Part shown: positions 48,144-57,401 of the stretch, piece by piece
How the letters are laid out: the number at the start of each line of letters is the position of its first letter
Position numbering within the stretch: position 1 is the first letter of the stretch
Origin: Aquitalea sp. LB_tupeE
Lineage (GTDB): Bacteria; Pseudomonadota; Gammaproteobacteria; Burkholderiales; Chromobacteriaceae
Direction: 5' to 3'
NCBI RefSeq assembly: GCF_013391415.1
Contig: NZ_JACAXB010000013.1
Coordinates: 248,001 to 312,000, forward strand
Length of the DNA: 64,000 nucleotides
The notes under the pieces: model-generated
Told to the model about the DNA's origin: nothing
Database searches by the model: none
What the model saw: the letters and a program-made list of their open reading frames with translations, nothing else
Position numbers and translations under genes: made by a program

Positions 48144-49622
48144 TCAGCTTTCTTCGTGCCAGCTGATACCGTCGCGGCTGAGCAGGGCGCTGGACGCCGC
48201 CGGGCCCCAGGTGCCTGCGGTGTATTGCTTGGGCGGGGTGTTGCTGCTGTTCTGCCAGCATTCCATGATGGGCATCACCCAGCGCCAGGCTTCCACCAGC
48301 TCGTCACGGCGCATGAACAAGGCCAGCTTGCCGCGGATCACGTCCAGCAGCAGGCGCTCGTAGGCATCGGCACGGCGCACCTTGAAGGCCTTGTAGAAGT
48401 CCAGGTCCAGATAGGCCGGTTGCAGGCGCATGGTGTCGCCCGGCTCCTTGGCCAGGAAGTACAGGCGGATGCTCTCTTCCGGCTGCAGCTGGATCACCAG
48501 CCGGTTAGCGGTGTGGCTGCCGCTCAAGGGGCCGGAGAACAACTGGTGCGGAACGTCGCGGAAGTTGATGACGATTTCTGCCAGCCGCTCCTGCATGCGC
48601 TTGCCGGTACGCAGGAAGAAGGGCACGCCGGCCCAGCGCCAGTTGTCGATTTCCGCCTTGAGGGCGACAAAGGTTTCGGTCTGGCTGTCGGCCGGAATGC
48701 CTTGTTCTTGCAGATAACCCACTACCGGCTGACCGGCCACCGCGCCGGCCTTGTACTGGCCGCGTACGGTCTTGTTGGCCACATCCTGCTCGCTGAACGG
48801 GCGCAATGCCTTCAGCACCTTGAGTTTTTCGTCCCGCACCGCGTCGGCTTCCATATTGGCCGGCGGCTCCATGGCGACGATACATAGCAGTTGCAGCAGG
48901 TGGTTCTGTACCATGTCGCGCAGCGCGCCGGTGCCATCGTAGAAGTCACCACGGGTGCCGACACCCAGGTCTTCGGAAATGGTGATCTGTACATCGTGAA
49001 TCCACTCGCGACGCCACAGCGGTTCGAACAGCGCATTGGCAAAGCGGATGGCCATCAGGTTCTGTACCGACTCCTTGCCCAGATAGTGGTCGATCCGGTA
49101 TAGCTGGTCTTCCTTGAAGAAGTGGGCCACGGCGTCGTTGATTTCGTTGGACGAATCCAGGTCGATACCCAGCGGCTTTTCCAGCACCACGCGCACATTG
49201 GGGCGGTTAAGTCCCACCGCAGCCAGGTTTTCGCAAATGCCGGCAAACAGATTGGGCGCAGTGGCCAGGTAACAGACCACCACCCGTTCCGGATGCTGGC
49301 CCACGGCTTCGGCCAGTGCCGGATAATGCGCAGCTTCACCGGCATCCACTTGCAAGTAGTCGATACGTGCACGGAAGGATTCCCAGGCCGCCGCATCGAA
49401 GTGTTCCTTGATATGCTGGCGTGCGTTTTTTTCCACCAGCGCCAGGTAGTCGTCGCGGCTCATCGCCTTGCGACCCAGCGCCAGCAAGCGGCCTTGCTGG
49501 TTGAGCAGGCTGGCGGCATGGGCCTGATACAGCGACGGCAACAGCTTGCGCATTACCAGGTCGCCAGTACCACCGAACAGCACCATATCGAAGGCCGGGG
49601 TGGGCGTGCTACGGTTATCCAT
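48144..49622 (-). CDS. zwf: Glucose-6-phosphate 1-dehydrogenase
   Basis: Zwf oxidises glucose-6-phosphate to 6-phosphogluconolactone with NADP+ or NAD+. The 492-aa product has the nucleotide-binding start LFGGTGDLVMRKLLPSLY, the active-site motif RIDHYLGKE and the conserved SEDLGVGTRG segment. It is the first gene of the minus-strand operon. A GGAAG ribosome-binding site precedes the ATG, and a HexR-like site overlaps its promoter region. Cofactor preference cannot be read reliably. Confidence 0.97.
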   Translation of the reverse strand: MDNRSTPTPAFDMVLFGGTGDLVMRKLLPSLYQAHAASLLNQQGRLLALGRKAMSRDDYLALVEKNARQHIKEHFDAAAWESFRARIDYLQVDAGEAAHYPALAEAVGQHPERVVVCYLATAPNLFAGICENLAAVGLNRPNVRVVLEKPLGIDLDSSNEINDAVAHFFKEDQLYRIDHYLGKESVQNLMAIRFANALFEPLWRREWIHDVQITISEDLGVGTRGDFYDGTGALRDMVQNHLLQLLCIVAMEPPANMEADAVRDEKLKVLKALRPFSEQDVANKTVRGQYKAGAVAGQPVVGYLQEQGIPADSQTETFVALKAEIDNWRWAGVPFFLRTGKRMQERLAEIVINFRDVPHQLFSGPLSGSHTANRLVIQLQPEESIRLYFLAKEPGDTMRLQPAYLDLDFYKAFKVRRADAYERLLLDVIRGKLALFMRRDELVEAWRWVMPIMECWQNSSNTPPKQYTAGTWGPAASSALLSRDGISWHEES

Positions 49623-49650
49623 AGTGATCTTCCGTCTTGTGCATTTGCAA

Positions 49651-49666
49651 TGTAGTTATATTACCA
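49651..49666 (-). promoter_or_regulatory. HexR-like operator at the zwf promoter
   Basis: TGTAGTTATATTACCA matches the HexR-type palindrome TGTART-N4-AYTACA except near its right end. On the minus strand a possible promoter is TGGACA (49685-49680) with TAATAT/TATAAC 16-19 bp downstream. The operator covers the -10 and transcript start region, consistent with repression of zwf. Confidence 0.7.
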
Positions 49667-49827
49667 CCCGATTTTGCCATGTCCATGCGTGTTGCCGGGA
49701 CAATCCGCAGAAAGCAACACCTGTCCAATCGGGCATAAAACGACACAATCCTTTACTGGAGCGACTTTCATGCTAATCACCCCCATTTTGTCACGACAAG
49801 GCACTGGCTGAATTCTTGCAATTTAAG

Positions 49828-49843
49828 TGTAGTAAAACTACCA
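49828..49843 (+). promoter_or_regulatory. HexR-like operator at the edd promoter
   Basis: TGTAGTAAAACTACCA has TGTAGT and CTAC(C)A arms around a short A-rich centre. It lies between a possible -35 TTGCAA (49816-49821) and -10 TACCAT (49839-49844) of edd, 29 bp before the start codon, so a bound repressor would block the promoter. Confidence 0.75.
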
Positions 49844-49871
49844 TTTACCCACATTCATCACGGGAATCGCC

Positions 49872-51707
49872 ATGGCCCTGCACCCGGTATTGCACGCCGT
49901 TACCCAGCGCATCATAGATCGCAGCCGCGAGCGTCGCGCTGCCTATCTGGATCACCTTCATGCCGCCGCCCAGCAGGGCAAGGTGGAACGCGCCCAGCTG
50001 TCCTGCACCAACCAGGCTCACGCCTTTGCGGCGATGCCGGACAATATCAAGATTCACCTGAAAGAAGCCCACCGCCCCAACCTGGCCATCGTGTCTGCCT
50101 ATAACGACATGCTGTCCGCTCACCAGCCACTGGAAGCCTACCCGGCCTGGATCAAGGAAGAAGCCTTGAAAGCCGGTGCCACCGCCCAGTTTGCCGGTGG
50201 CGTGCCCGCCATGTGCGACGGCGTGACCCAGGGTCAGCCGGGCATGGAGCTGTCCTTGTTCTCGCGTGACGTGATTGCCATGAGCACCGCCGTGGCCCTG
50301 TCGCACCAGATGTTCGACGCCAGCCTGTATCTGGGCGTGTGCGACAAGATTGTGCCTGGCCTGATGATTGGCGCGCTGACCTTCGGCCATCTGCCGGCGG
50401 TGTTTGTTCCGGCCGGGCCGATGACCACCGGCATTGCCAACGACGACAAGGCGAAGGTGCGCCAGTTGTTCGCCGAAGGCAAGGTGGGAAGGGATCAGCT
50501 GCTGGAATCCGAGTGCCAGTCCTACCACGGCCCTGGCACCTGTACCTTCTATGGCACGGCCAATTCCAACCAGATGATGATGGAAATCATGGGCCTGCAC
50601 CTGCCGGGCACCGCCTTCGTCAATCCGGGTACCCCGCTGCGCGAGGCACTGACCCGCGCCGCTGCACGCCAGGCCGCCCACATTGCCGCCCAGGGCGATA
50701 ATTTCACTCCGGTTGGCCGCATGATTGATGAAAAATCCATCGTCAACGCCATTGTCGGCCTGCTGGCCACCGGTGGCTCCACCAACCATACCCTGCATCT
50801 GGTGGCCATTGCCCGCGCCGCCGGCATCGACATCAACTGGGACGATTTTGACGAACTGTCGGCCATCATCCCGCTGCTGACCCGCGTCTACCCCAATGGC
50901 AAGGCCGATGTGAACCACTTCCACGCCGCTGGCGGCATGGGCTTTGTCATTCGCGAGCTGCTGGCCGCCGGTCTGCTGCATGAAGACGTGGATACCATCG
51001 TTGGCCGTGGCCTGTCGGCTTATGCCAACGAACCCTGGCTGGACAACGGCACACTGAAATGGCGTCTGGCCCCGGTCGTGAGCGGGGACGACAGCGTGCT
51101 GCGCACCGTGGCCGACCCGTTCAGCGCCGATGGCGGCCTGCGCGTGGTGTCCGGCAACCTGGGCCGCGCCGTGATCAAGGTATCCGCCGTCAAGCCGGAA
51201 CACCGCATCGTGGAAGCACCTGCCATCGTATTCAACGATCAGAACGACATGCTGGCTGCGTTCAAGCGCGGCGAGCTGGAACGCGACTTTGTCGCCGTCA
51301 TCCGCTTCCAGGGCCCGCGCGCCAACGGCATGCCTGAGCTGCACAAGCTGACCCCGGCCCTGTCCATCCTGCAAGAACGCGGTTTTGCCGTGGCACTGGT
51401 GACCGATGGCCGCATGTCCGGCGCGTCGGGCAAAGTGCCTGCTGCCATCCACGTCTCGCCGGAAGCGGTCTTGGGCGGTAGTATCGGCAAGGTCCGTGAT
51501 GGCGACATCGTGAAACTGGATGCCGTGGCCGGCACGCTGGAAGTGAAAGTACCGGCTGAAGAATGGGCCGCACGCGAACTGGCGCGTGCCGACCTTGCAC
51601 ACAATCAATTTGGCGTGGGACGTGAACTGTTCGCAGTTTTCCGCGAATCCGCCGACGCCGCGGAAGCTGGTGCCATGAGCTTCCATCACCCGCTGTGGAG
51701 AAACTGA
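49872..51707 (+). CDS. edd: Phosphogluconate dehydratase
   Basis: Edd dehydrates 6-phosphogluconate to 2-keto-3-deoxy-6-phosphogluconate, the committed Entner-Doudoroff step. The 611-aa ILVD/EDD-family protein has the iron-sulfur cysteine regions [31 protein letters not shown] and [17 protein letters not shown], and the C-terminal [15 protein letters not shown]. It starts an operon with eda, which begins 1 bp after its stop. Confidence 0.97.
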   Translation: MALHPVLHAVTQRIIDRSRERRAAYLDHLHAAAQQGKVERAQLSCTNQAHAFAAMPDNIKIHLKEAHRPNLAIVSAYNDMLSAHQPLEAYPAWIKEEALKAGATAQFAGGVPAMCDGVTQGQPGMELSLFSRDVIAMSTAVALSHQMFDASLYLGVCDKIVPGLMIGALTFGHLPAVFVPAGPMTTGIANDDKAKVRQLFAEGKVGRDQLLESECQSYHGPGTCTFYGTANSNQMMMEIMGLHLPGTAFVNPGTPLREALTRAAARQAAHIAAQGDNFTPVGRMIDEKSIVNAIVGLLATGGSTNHTLHLVAIARAAGIDINWDDFDELSAIIPLLTRVYPNGKADVNHFHAAGGMGFVIRELLAAGLLHEDVDTIVGRGLSAYANEPWLDNGTLKWRLAPVVSGDDSVLRTVADPFSADGGLRVVSGNLGRAVIKVSAVKPEHRIVEAPAIVFNDQNDMLAAFKRGELERDFVAVIRFQGPRANGMPELHKLTPALSILQERGFAVALVTDGRMSGASGKVPAAIHVSPEAVLGGSIGKVRDGDIVKLDAVAGTLEVKVPAEEWAARELARADLAHNQFGVGRELFAVFRESADAAEAGAMSFHHPLWRN

Positions 51708-51708
51708 T

Positions 51709-52332
51709 ATGGACGCTTTGACCCTGTTGCGCCAGGGACCGGTAGTACCGGTCATCGTGGTAAATGACGCCGCTGTGGCGGTAGACCTGGCGCGTGCGCT
51801 GGTGGATGGTGGCATCCGCGTGCTGGAAGTCACCCTGCGCACCAAGGCGGCCCTGGCTGCCATGCGTCGCATGCGCGACGAAGTACCCGGTGCCATCGTG
51901 GGTGCCGGTACGCTGCGCAACCGCGCCCAACTGGAAGCCGCGCTGGACGCAGGTGCCCAGTTTGGTGTCAGCCCCGGCCTGACCCCGGAACTGGCCTCTG
52001 CCGCGCGCAATGCCAACCTCACCCTGCTGCCGGGTGTGGCCACCGCATCGGAAGCCATGCGTGCGCAGGACGAGGGCTTTGACATCCTCAAGCTGTTCCC
52101 GGCCGAAGCCGTGGGCGGCATCAAGCTGCTCAAATCGCTGGCCGGCCCGCTGCCGGACCTGCGCTTCTGCCCGACCGGCGGCATTGATCTGGCCAAGGCC
52201 AAGGACTATCTGGCCTTGCAAAACGTACTGGCTGTCGGTGGCAGCTGGCTGACACCGGAAGACGCCATTGCCAACCGCGATTGGGCCCGCATCACCGAAC
52301 TGGCCAAGCAGGCCAGCGCACTGGCGCAATAA
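51709..52332 (+). CDS. eda: KDPG aldolase (2-dehydro-3-deoxy-phosphogluconate aldolase)
   Basis: Eda splits KDPG into pyruvate and glyceraldehyde-3-phosphate. The 207-aa class I aldolase has the catalytic glutamate in RVLEVTLRT, the phosphate-binding GAGTLRN and FGVSPGLTPEL, and the Schiff-base lysine in ILKLFPAE. A terminator follows 20 bp after the stop. The gap to the next gene then holds a dispersed repeat. Confidence 0.97.
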   Translation: MDALTLLRQGPVVPVIVVNDAAVAVDLARALVDGGIRVLEVTLRTKAALAAMRRMRDEVPGAIVGAGTLRNRAQLEAALDAGAQFGVSPGLTPELASAARNANLTLLPGVATASEAMRAQDEGFDILKLFPAEAVGGIKLLKSLAGPLPDLRFCPTGGIDLAKAKDYLALQNVLAVGGSWLTPEDAIANRDWARITELAKQASALAQ

Positions 52333-52351
52333 GCCCGCCCACGCAATTTAT

Positions 52352-52373
52352 AAGCCCGCCTCGTGCGGGCTTT
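52352..52373 (+). terminator. Rho-independent terminator after eda
   Basis: Perfect 8-bp stem AAGCCCGC/GCGGGCTT with a 5-nt loop and a short T-tail. A nearly identical copy lies at 52558-52581 on the far side of the repeat element. The word AAGCCCGCC also occurs at 52331. Confidence 0.85.
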
Positions 52374-52382
52374 ACTGATTGT

Positions 52383-52556
52383 TGACCAACTCCTCTCGCT
52401 TTCTGAAAAGAAAGCGAGGCTCCCATCTTCAATTGGCAGGGCAAGGGCGGGGAGATGGAGAATAGATGGGAAGGCTGCGGAATCAATAAGTGAGTCGAAA
52501 GGCCCGGCTTTGCCGGGTCCAGTGCAATCGAACCAGATTACTTTGTCAGCAGCCTG
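52383..52556 (-). repeat. Dispersed intergenic repeat, copy A
   Basis: The reverse complement of this stretch aligns end to end with 63542-63708. I counted about 25 mismatches in 118 ungapped columns by hand, then one gap of about 9 bp, then an identical 18-bp block (52407-52424 here). It contains two hairpins, CTCGCTTTC/GAAAGCGAG and CCCGGC/GCCGGG. The outer ends are weakly complementary (TGACAAAGT against TTGACCAACT). No ORF or known family was recognised. It lies between two copies of the same terminator. Confidence 0.8.
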
Positions 52557-52557
52557 C

Positions 52558-52581
52558 AAGCCCGCCCCGTGCGGGCTTTTT
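52558..52581 (+). terminator. Second terminator copy bordering repeat copy A
   Basis: AAGCCCGC/GCGGGCTT stem with CCCGT-containing loop and five T. It is one base different from the eda terminator over the hairpin. It lies about 85 bp before the response regulator gene and would insulate it from upstream transcription. Confidence 0.8.
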
Positions 52582-52665
52582 GCTGCAGCGCACACCGCGC
52601 GGTGATGGCACAGCCCGGTGAATCTGCACTACCATCAAGCCTTCCTTTCCGAATGCTGCCGTCCC

Positions 52666-53361
52666 ATGAAACTGTTTCTGGCCGAAGATGATGCCGTGCT
52701 GGCCGATGCCCTGCTCACCCGCCTGAGCCAGCTGGGTTTTGCCGTGAGTCATAGCGACAATGGCCTGACTGCCCAGCAGATGTTGCTGGCAGAACACTTT
52801 GATGCGGTGATTCTGGATATCGGCCTGCCCGGTCAGGACGGCCTGAAGGTGCTGCGCAATGTACGAGTACACCAGCCTGCGCTGCCCATCCTGCTACTCA
52901 CGGCGCTGGACAGCATGGAAGACCGCGTGGCCGGGCTGGATGCCGGTGCCGACGATTATCTGGTCAAGCCGTTTGAATTCCCGGAACTGGAAGCCCGCAT
53001 CCGCGCGCTGTTGCGCCGCCAGCGCGCCATCGACCCGCAACGCGACGCGCTGCAACCGGAAGAGCTGCACTTCGGCAGCTTGCGACTGGACCCCAGCGCC
53101 CAGCGCGCCTGGGCAGGCAACCAGCCGCTGGAACTGTCCGCCCGCGAGCTGGAATTGCTGTTCATCCTGTTGAGCCAGGCCGAAAAAGTACTGACCAAAG
53201 AACAGATTTCCGCCGCACTGACTGGCGCTGGAGAGGAAATCGGCAGTAATGCCGTGGAGGTGTATGTCCACCGCCTGCGCAAAAAGCTGGATGGCAGCGG
53301 CGTGGGCATTCGCGCAGTGCGCGGCCTTGGCTATCTGCTGATGCAGGCTGCAGATGACTGA
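52666..53361 (+). CDS. OmpR-family two-component response regulator
   Basis: The 231-aa product has an N-terminal receiver domain (EDD near residues 7-9, phospho-acceptor Asp in VILDIGLPGQDG, Lys in YLVKPFEFPE). The C-terminal winged-helix DNA-binding domain carries LSARELELLFILL and VEVYVHRLRKKLDG. It is of the TctD/QseB type. It overlaps the kinase gene by 8 bp. Position between eda and the sugar ABC transporter parallels the GltR-GtrS glucose system of Pseudomonas. The ATG at 52666 is preferred over a frame opening 48 bp upstream. Confidence 0.93.
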   Translation: MKLFLAEDDAVLADALLTRLSQLGFAVSHSDNGLTAQQMLLAEHFDAVILDIGLPGQDGLKVLRNVRVHQPALPILLLTALDSMEDRVAGLDAGADDYLVKPFEFPELEARIRALLRRQRAIDPQRDALQPEELHFGSLRLDPSAQRAWAGNQPLELSARELELLFILLSQAEKVLTKEQISAALTGAGEEIGSNAVEVYVHRLRKKLDGSGVGIRAVRGLGYLLMQAADD

Positions 53362-54787
53362 AACCACTCGCCCGCGCCAGCTGTCGCTGCGCCGCCAGTT
53401 GCTGATCTGGCTGCTGTTGCCGCAACTGGTGCTGTGGCTGGCGGCGGCCATGCTGGCGCATGCCATGGCGGTACGCTACACCAATGAAGTCATCGACCAG
53501 ACACTGGCGCAGACATCACGCGCGCTGGCAAGGCAGGTGAAACCCTTCGGCAACGGCTTTTACGTCGACTTCCCCCGTGCGGCGCGGGAAATCCTGGAAG
53601 AAGACCCCAGCGACCGCGTGTATTACATGGTCAGCTCGCCGCCTTCTGCCTTCCTGCTGGGCGAGCCCAGCATGCCGCCACCACCGCGTGAGCTGGTGGC
53701 CAAGGCGGGCAACAGTTATTTCTATAACGCCAGCATGAAGGGCCAGGATGTGCGCGTATCGGCACTCTACCTGCTGGCCGGCACCCCGGAACAACCGCAA
53801 CTAATGCTGGTGCAAGTGGCCAAAAGCCGGGCGCTGAGTGCCGAACTCACGCGCAAGATCCTGCTGGACATGGGCCTGCCCTTGATGGGGCTGATGCTGC
53901 TCACCAGCCTGTTGGTCTGGGCGGGCATCAGCCGTGGCCTGTCGCCACTGCGCCGTCTGCGCCGGGTAGTGGAAAACCGCTCGCCACGCGATATGGCCCC
54001 CATCGAAGTCAACAATGCGCCGGCCGAGGTACGCACCCTGACCGCCGCCATCAACAGCCTGCTGGAAGAGGTCAACCGCCAGGTGGACCAGCAGCGGCGC
54101 TTTATTGGCGATGCCGCGCATCAATTACGCACACCGCTGGCCGGGCTCAAATCGCAAACCGAGCTGGTAAAGGCGGAACTGCAAGGCCAGACGCCGGACA
54201 TTCCGCGCGCCTGCCGCCAGCTGGAACAAGTGGAAACCAGCGTCGCACGCTCCATTCATCTGGTGAACCAGTTGCTGGCGCTGGCCCGTGCCGAACCGGA
54301 AACCGGCTTGCAACGCAGCGTGCTGGACCTCAACCAGCTGACGCGCGAGGTGACTGCCGAAGCCGTGCCGCGTGCGCTGGCGCGCGGGCTGGACCTGGGC
54401 CTGGACAGCAGCGATGAAAAAATGCTGATGCAGGGCCATGCCGGCCTGCTGCGCGAGCTGCTGGCCAACCTGCTGGACAATGCCATCCAGTACACCCCGC
54501 CCGGTGGCGAAATCACGGTGGAACTGCACCGTCAGGGCCAGCAGTTGCATCTGGCAGTACGTGACAATGGGCCAGGCATTGCCATGGCCGAGCGCGACAA
54601 GGTGTTCCAGCGCTTTTACCGGGTCAATAACAGCGTGGGCGGCAAGGGCTGCGGACTGGGTCTGGCCATCGTGCAGGAGATTGCCCGCCGCCATCACACC
54701 CGGGTGGAACTGAGCGACAACCTGCCGCATGGCCTGTGTGCCAGCCTGATTTTCAATCAGAAAACAGAAGCTGAAGAAACTGTCTAG
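53354..54787 (+). CDS. Sensor histidine kinase with TctE-like N-terminal domain
   Basis: The 477-aa protein has two transmembrane helices (about residues 15-38 and 172-192) flanking a periplasmic 2CSK_N-type sensor. A HAMP-like segment, the phospho-accepting histidine in GDAAHQLRTPLAG, and a HATPase domain with N box ELLANLLDNAIQYT, G1 VRDNGPGIA and G2 GKGCGLGLAIV follow. It should phosphorylate the adjacent response regulator and likely responds to sugar or sugar acid in the periplasm. The ligand is inferred only from gene context. Confidence 0.92.
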   Translation: MTETTRPRQLSLRRQLLIWLLLPQLVLWLAAAMLAHAMAVRYTNEVIDQTLAQTSRALARQVKPFGNGFYVDFPRAAREILEEDPSDRVYYMVSSPPSAFLLGEPSMPPPPRELVAKAGNSYFYNASMKGQDVRVSALYLLAGTPEQPQLMLVQVAKSRALSAELTRKILLDMGLPLMGLMLLTSLLVWAGISRGLSPLRRLRRVVENRSPRDMAPIEVNNAPAEVRTLTAAINSLLEEVNRQVDQQRRFIGDAAHQLRTPLAGLKSQTELVKAELQGQTPDIPRACRQLEQVETSVARSIHLVNQLLALARAEPETGLQRSVLDLNQLTREVTAEAVPRALARGLDLGLDSSDEKMLMQGHAGLLRELLANLLDNAIQYTPPGGEITVELHRQGQQLHLAVRDNGPGIAMAERDKVFQRFYRVNNSVGGKGCGLGLAIVQEIARRHHTRVELSDNLPHGLCASLIFNQKTEAEETV

Positions 54788-54790
54788 TAG

Positions 54791-54808
54791 TGTAGTTGAC
54801 ACACTACA
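54791..54808. promoter_or_regulatory. TGTAGT/ACTACA palindrome before the sugar ABC transporter
   Basis: TGTAGT-TGACAC-ACTACA has perfect 6-bp arms and overlaps a TTGACA that could be a -35 (54796-54801). The arms match the HexR half-site but the centre is 6 bp rather than 4. It lies 4 bp after the kinase stop and about 240 bp before the binding-protein gene. A TATAGT at 54955-54960 is another possible promoter element. Confidence 0.45.
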
Positions 54809-55050
54809 GCGCACCATTTTGCTGCATAGCAGCACCAGTTCAGTGCCTTGAAGTGATTGGTTTCATTCCAATGGCATGTCGCATTGCATTGCATCGCTGG
54901 TATTTTCTTACAGCATTTCCTCGCAATCCTTACACAAAACTTACAATCTGCCGCTATAGTTCTTGCACATCCCGCTTGCTGCCACGCGCAGCCACCTGCG
55001 GGATGGAATATAAAAACCGAAATGCAACGCTACAAGACGGAGACAAGAGA

Positions 55051-56295
55051 ATGAAACGCAAGCAACTGAGCGCAGCCCTGCTGGCCGCCACCCTGCTGCC
55101 GGCCAGCGTATTTGCCGGTGAAGTGGAAGTGCTGCATTGGTGGACTTCCGGTGGCGAGGCCAAATCCGTGGCCGAACTCAAAAAAATGATGACCGCCAAG
55201 GGCGATAACTGGAAAGACTTCGCCGTGGCCGGTGGTGGTGGTGACAACGCCATGACCGCGCTGAAAACCCGCGTGGTATCCGGCAACCCGCCGACTGCCG
55301 CCCAGATCAAGGGCCCGGCCATCCAGGAATGGGGTGCCGAAGGCGTGCTGGCCAATATCGATGCTGTGGCCAAGGCCGAAGGCTGGGACAAACAACTGCC
55401 GCCGGTGGTCAGCCAGGTGATGAAATACAAGGGCCAGTACGTAGCCGCTCCGGTGAACGTACACCGCGTGAACTGGCTGTGGGTGAATCCGGAGGCCTTC
55501 AAGAAGGCCGGTGCCAAGGTGCCGACCACTTGGCCGGAATTCTTCGAAGCGGCTGACAAACTGCAAAAAGCCGGCATCCAGCCGATTGCCCACGGTGGCC
55601 AACCGTGGCAGGACGCCACCCTGTTTGAATCGGTGGCACTGGGCGTAGGTGGCCCGGCCTACTACAAGAAGGCCTTTGTGCAGCTGGACCAGGCCACCCT
55701 GGCCGGCCCCACCACCCTGAAAGTGTTTGAAACCCTGCAAAAGGTGAAAACCTATATCGACAAGGGCGCGGCTGGCCGTGACTGGAACCTGGCCACTGCC
55801 ATGGTGATCAACGGTAAGGCAGGCATGCAGTTCATGGGTGATTGGGCCAAGGGCGAATTCACCGCCGCTGGCAAGAAGCCGGGCAAGGACTTCCTGTGTG
55901 TAGCAGCACCGGGCACGGCTGGCAGCTTCACCTTCAACATCGACAGCCTGGCCATGTTCAAGCAGAAGGACCCGGCAGCGCAGAAGGCTCAGGCTGATCT
56001 GGCCGAAACCGTGATGAGCAAGAACTTCCAGGAAGTGTTCAACCTGAACAAGGGCTCTATCCCGGCCCGCCTGGATACGCCGATGGACAAGTTTGACGAC
56101 TGTGCCAAGAAGTCCAAGGCCGACCTGACCGCTGCCTCCAAGAGCGGTGGCCTGGTGCCCAGCTTCGCCCACAAGATGGCCATGCCGTCTGCCACCGAAG
56201 GCGCGATTGATGACGTGATTTCGCAGTTCATGAACTCCTCCATGAGCCCGAAAACCGCCACCGAACGTCTGGCCAAGGCTGGCAAGGTGCATTAA
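55051..56295 (+). CDS. Sugar ABC transporter substrate-binding protein (glucose/mannose type)
   Basis: The 414-aa product has a signal peptide (about 21 residues, cleaved near SVFAGE) and the family-1 solute-binding fold with [17 protein letters not shown] at the mature N-terminus, [16 protein letters not shown] and [10 protein letters not shown]. These segments match glucose/mannose-binding proteins of the GtsA type. A GGAGAC ribosome-binding site precedes the ATG. A hairpin after the gene separates it from the permeases, as is common where the binding protein must be made in excess. Confidence 0.93.
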   Translation: MKRKQLSAALLAATLLPASVFAGEVEVLHWWTSGGEAKSVAELKKMMTAKGDNWKDFAVAGGGGDNAMTALKTRVVSGNPPTAAQIKGPAIQEWGAEGVLANIDAVAKAEGWDKQLPPVVSQVMKYKGQYVAAPVNVHRVNWLWVNPEAFKKAGAKVPTTWPEFFEAADKLQKAGIQPIAHGGQPWQDATLFESVALGVGGPAYYKKAFVQLDQATLAGPTTLKVFETLQKVKTYIDKGAAGRDWNLATAMVINGKAGMQFMGDWAKGEFTAAGKKPGKDFLCVAAPGTAGSFTFNIDSLAMFKQKDPAAQKAQADLAETVMSKNFQEVFNLNKGSIPARLDTPMDKFDDCAKKSKADLTAASKSGGLVPSFAHKMAMPSATEGAIDDVISQFMNSSMSPKTATERLAKAGKVH

Positions 56296-56312
56296 GCAAG
56301 CAGTCATATTGC

Positions 56313-56331
56313 CCCGGGCACCTTGCCCGGG
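56313..56331 (+). other. Intercistronic hairpin after the binding-protein gene
   Basis: Perfect 8-bp GC stem CCCGGGCA/TGCCCGGG with a 3-nt loop, 17 bp after the stop codon and without a T-run. By analogy with malE-malF type gaps it may protect the upstream message from 3' decay and allow higher expression of the binding protein. Confidence 0.6.
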
Positions 56332-56498
56332 CGCGCTATGCCGTAGACAGCTGCCAGCCTAGCCGGCCCGGTAGCTGTCTGTCCCACACCGAAGCAAAAC
56401 ATGTACGCCGTCTGTTGTTCCGGACTGTCATCACCGTCCGGACGCGGCCTGCTGCGCGCAAGCGCATGCTCGCCACGGCTGCATGCAAGGATTGATTC

Positions 56499-57401
56499 AT
56501 GTCCTCATCCCAATCACAAGCCAGCCTGTCGGCGCTGGCAGACCGCTGGTTACCCAAGCTGGTGCTGTCGCCCACCTTGCTGATCAGCCTGGTGTTCGTT
56601 TACGGCTTTATCGCCTGGACCGGCTGGCTGTCGCTGACCGAGTCGCGCCTGCTGCCGCAGATGGATTTCGCCGGCCTGATCCAGTATCAGGCACTGTTCG
56701 AGAATGACCGCTGGTGGACTGCCGTGGCCAATCTGGGCATTTTCGGCGGCCTGTTCATTGGCTGCACGCTGGCGGTCGGCCTGTTCCTGGCCGTACTGCT
56801 GGATCAGAAAATCCGCGCCGAAGGCACACTGCGCACCATTTACCTTTACCCGATGGCGCTGTCCTTCATCGTCACCGGCACCGCCTGGAAATGGATGCTC
56901 AACCCCGACATGGGCCTGCAGAAAGTCATCAACGACTGGGGCTTTCCCAACTTTACCTTCGACTGGCTGGTAGATCCGGACAAGGCCATCTACACCGTGG
57001 TGATTGCCGGAGTATGGCAGTCGTCGGGCTTTGTGATGGCGCTGTTCCTGGCCGGCTTGCGTGGCATTGACGATTCCATCATCAAGGCCGCCCAGGTGGA
57101 TGGGGCCAGCCTGCCGGTCATCTACTGGCGCATCATCATTCCCAGCCTGCGTCCGGTGTTTTTCAGCGTACTGCTGATCCTGTCGCACATCGCCATCAAG
57201 AGCTTCGATCTGGTGATGGCACTGACCGGCGGCGGCCCCGGCACGGCATCCGACGTACCGGCCATCTTCATGTACCAGTTTGCCTTTACCCGTGGCCAGC
57301 TGGGCCTGGGGGCTGCCTCGGCCATGATGATGCTGATGACCATCGTCGCCGTACTGGTGCCGCTGATGTATATGGAAACAAGGAGTGCCAAACGTGGCTA
57401 A
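56499..57401 (+). CDS. Sugar ABC transporter permease, subunit 1 (MalF/GtsB type)
   Basis: The 300-aa protein has six predicted membrane helices and the EAA-loop motif KAAQVDGASLPVIYWRIIIPSLRPV (cited here from A to the conserved G and IP residues). The first helix begins LVLSPTLLISLVFVYGF. It should pair with the following permease to form the membrane channel. The end overlaps the next gene by 8 bp. Confidence 0.93.
   Translation: MSSSQSQASLSALADRWLPKLVLSPTLLISLVFVYGFIAWTGWLSLTESRLLPQMDFAGLIQYQALFENDRWWTAVANLGIFGGLFIGCTLAVGLFLAVLLDQKIRAEGTLRTIYLYPMALSFIVTGTAWKWMLNPDMGLQKVINDWGFPNFTFDWLVDPDKAIYTVVIAGVWQSSGFVMALFLAGLRGIDDSIIKAAQVDGASLPVIYWRIIIPSLRPVFFSVLLILSHIAIKSFDLVMALTGGGPGTASDVPAIFMYQFAFTRGQLGLGAASAMMMLMTIVAVLVPLMYMETRSAKRG

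Noticed and set aside
49845-52202. A 785-codon open frame on the minus strand opposite edd and eda, and similar long antisense frames elsewhere (for example 13669-15057 and 211-1443).
   Set aside because: They lie fully opposite well-supported conserved genes in high-GC DNA, where stops are rare in the complementary frames. Their translations are low-complexity, Arg/His/Gln-rich and match no family.
52501-52556. A tRNA-like T-arm (GGTTCGATT on the minus strand) inside repeat copy A.
   Set aside because: The motif is not kept in copy B, and no acceptor or anticodon stem can be formed around it.
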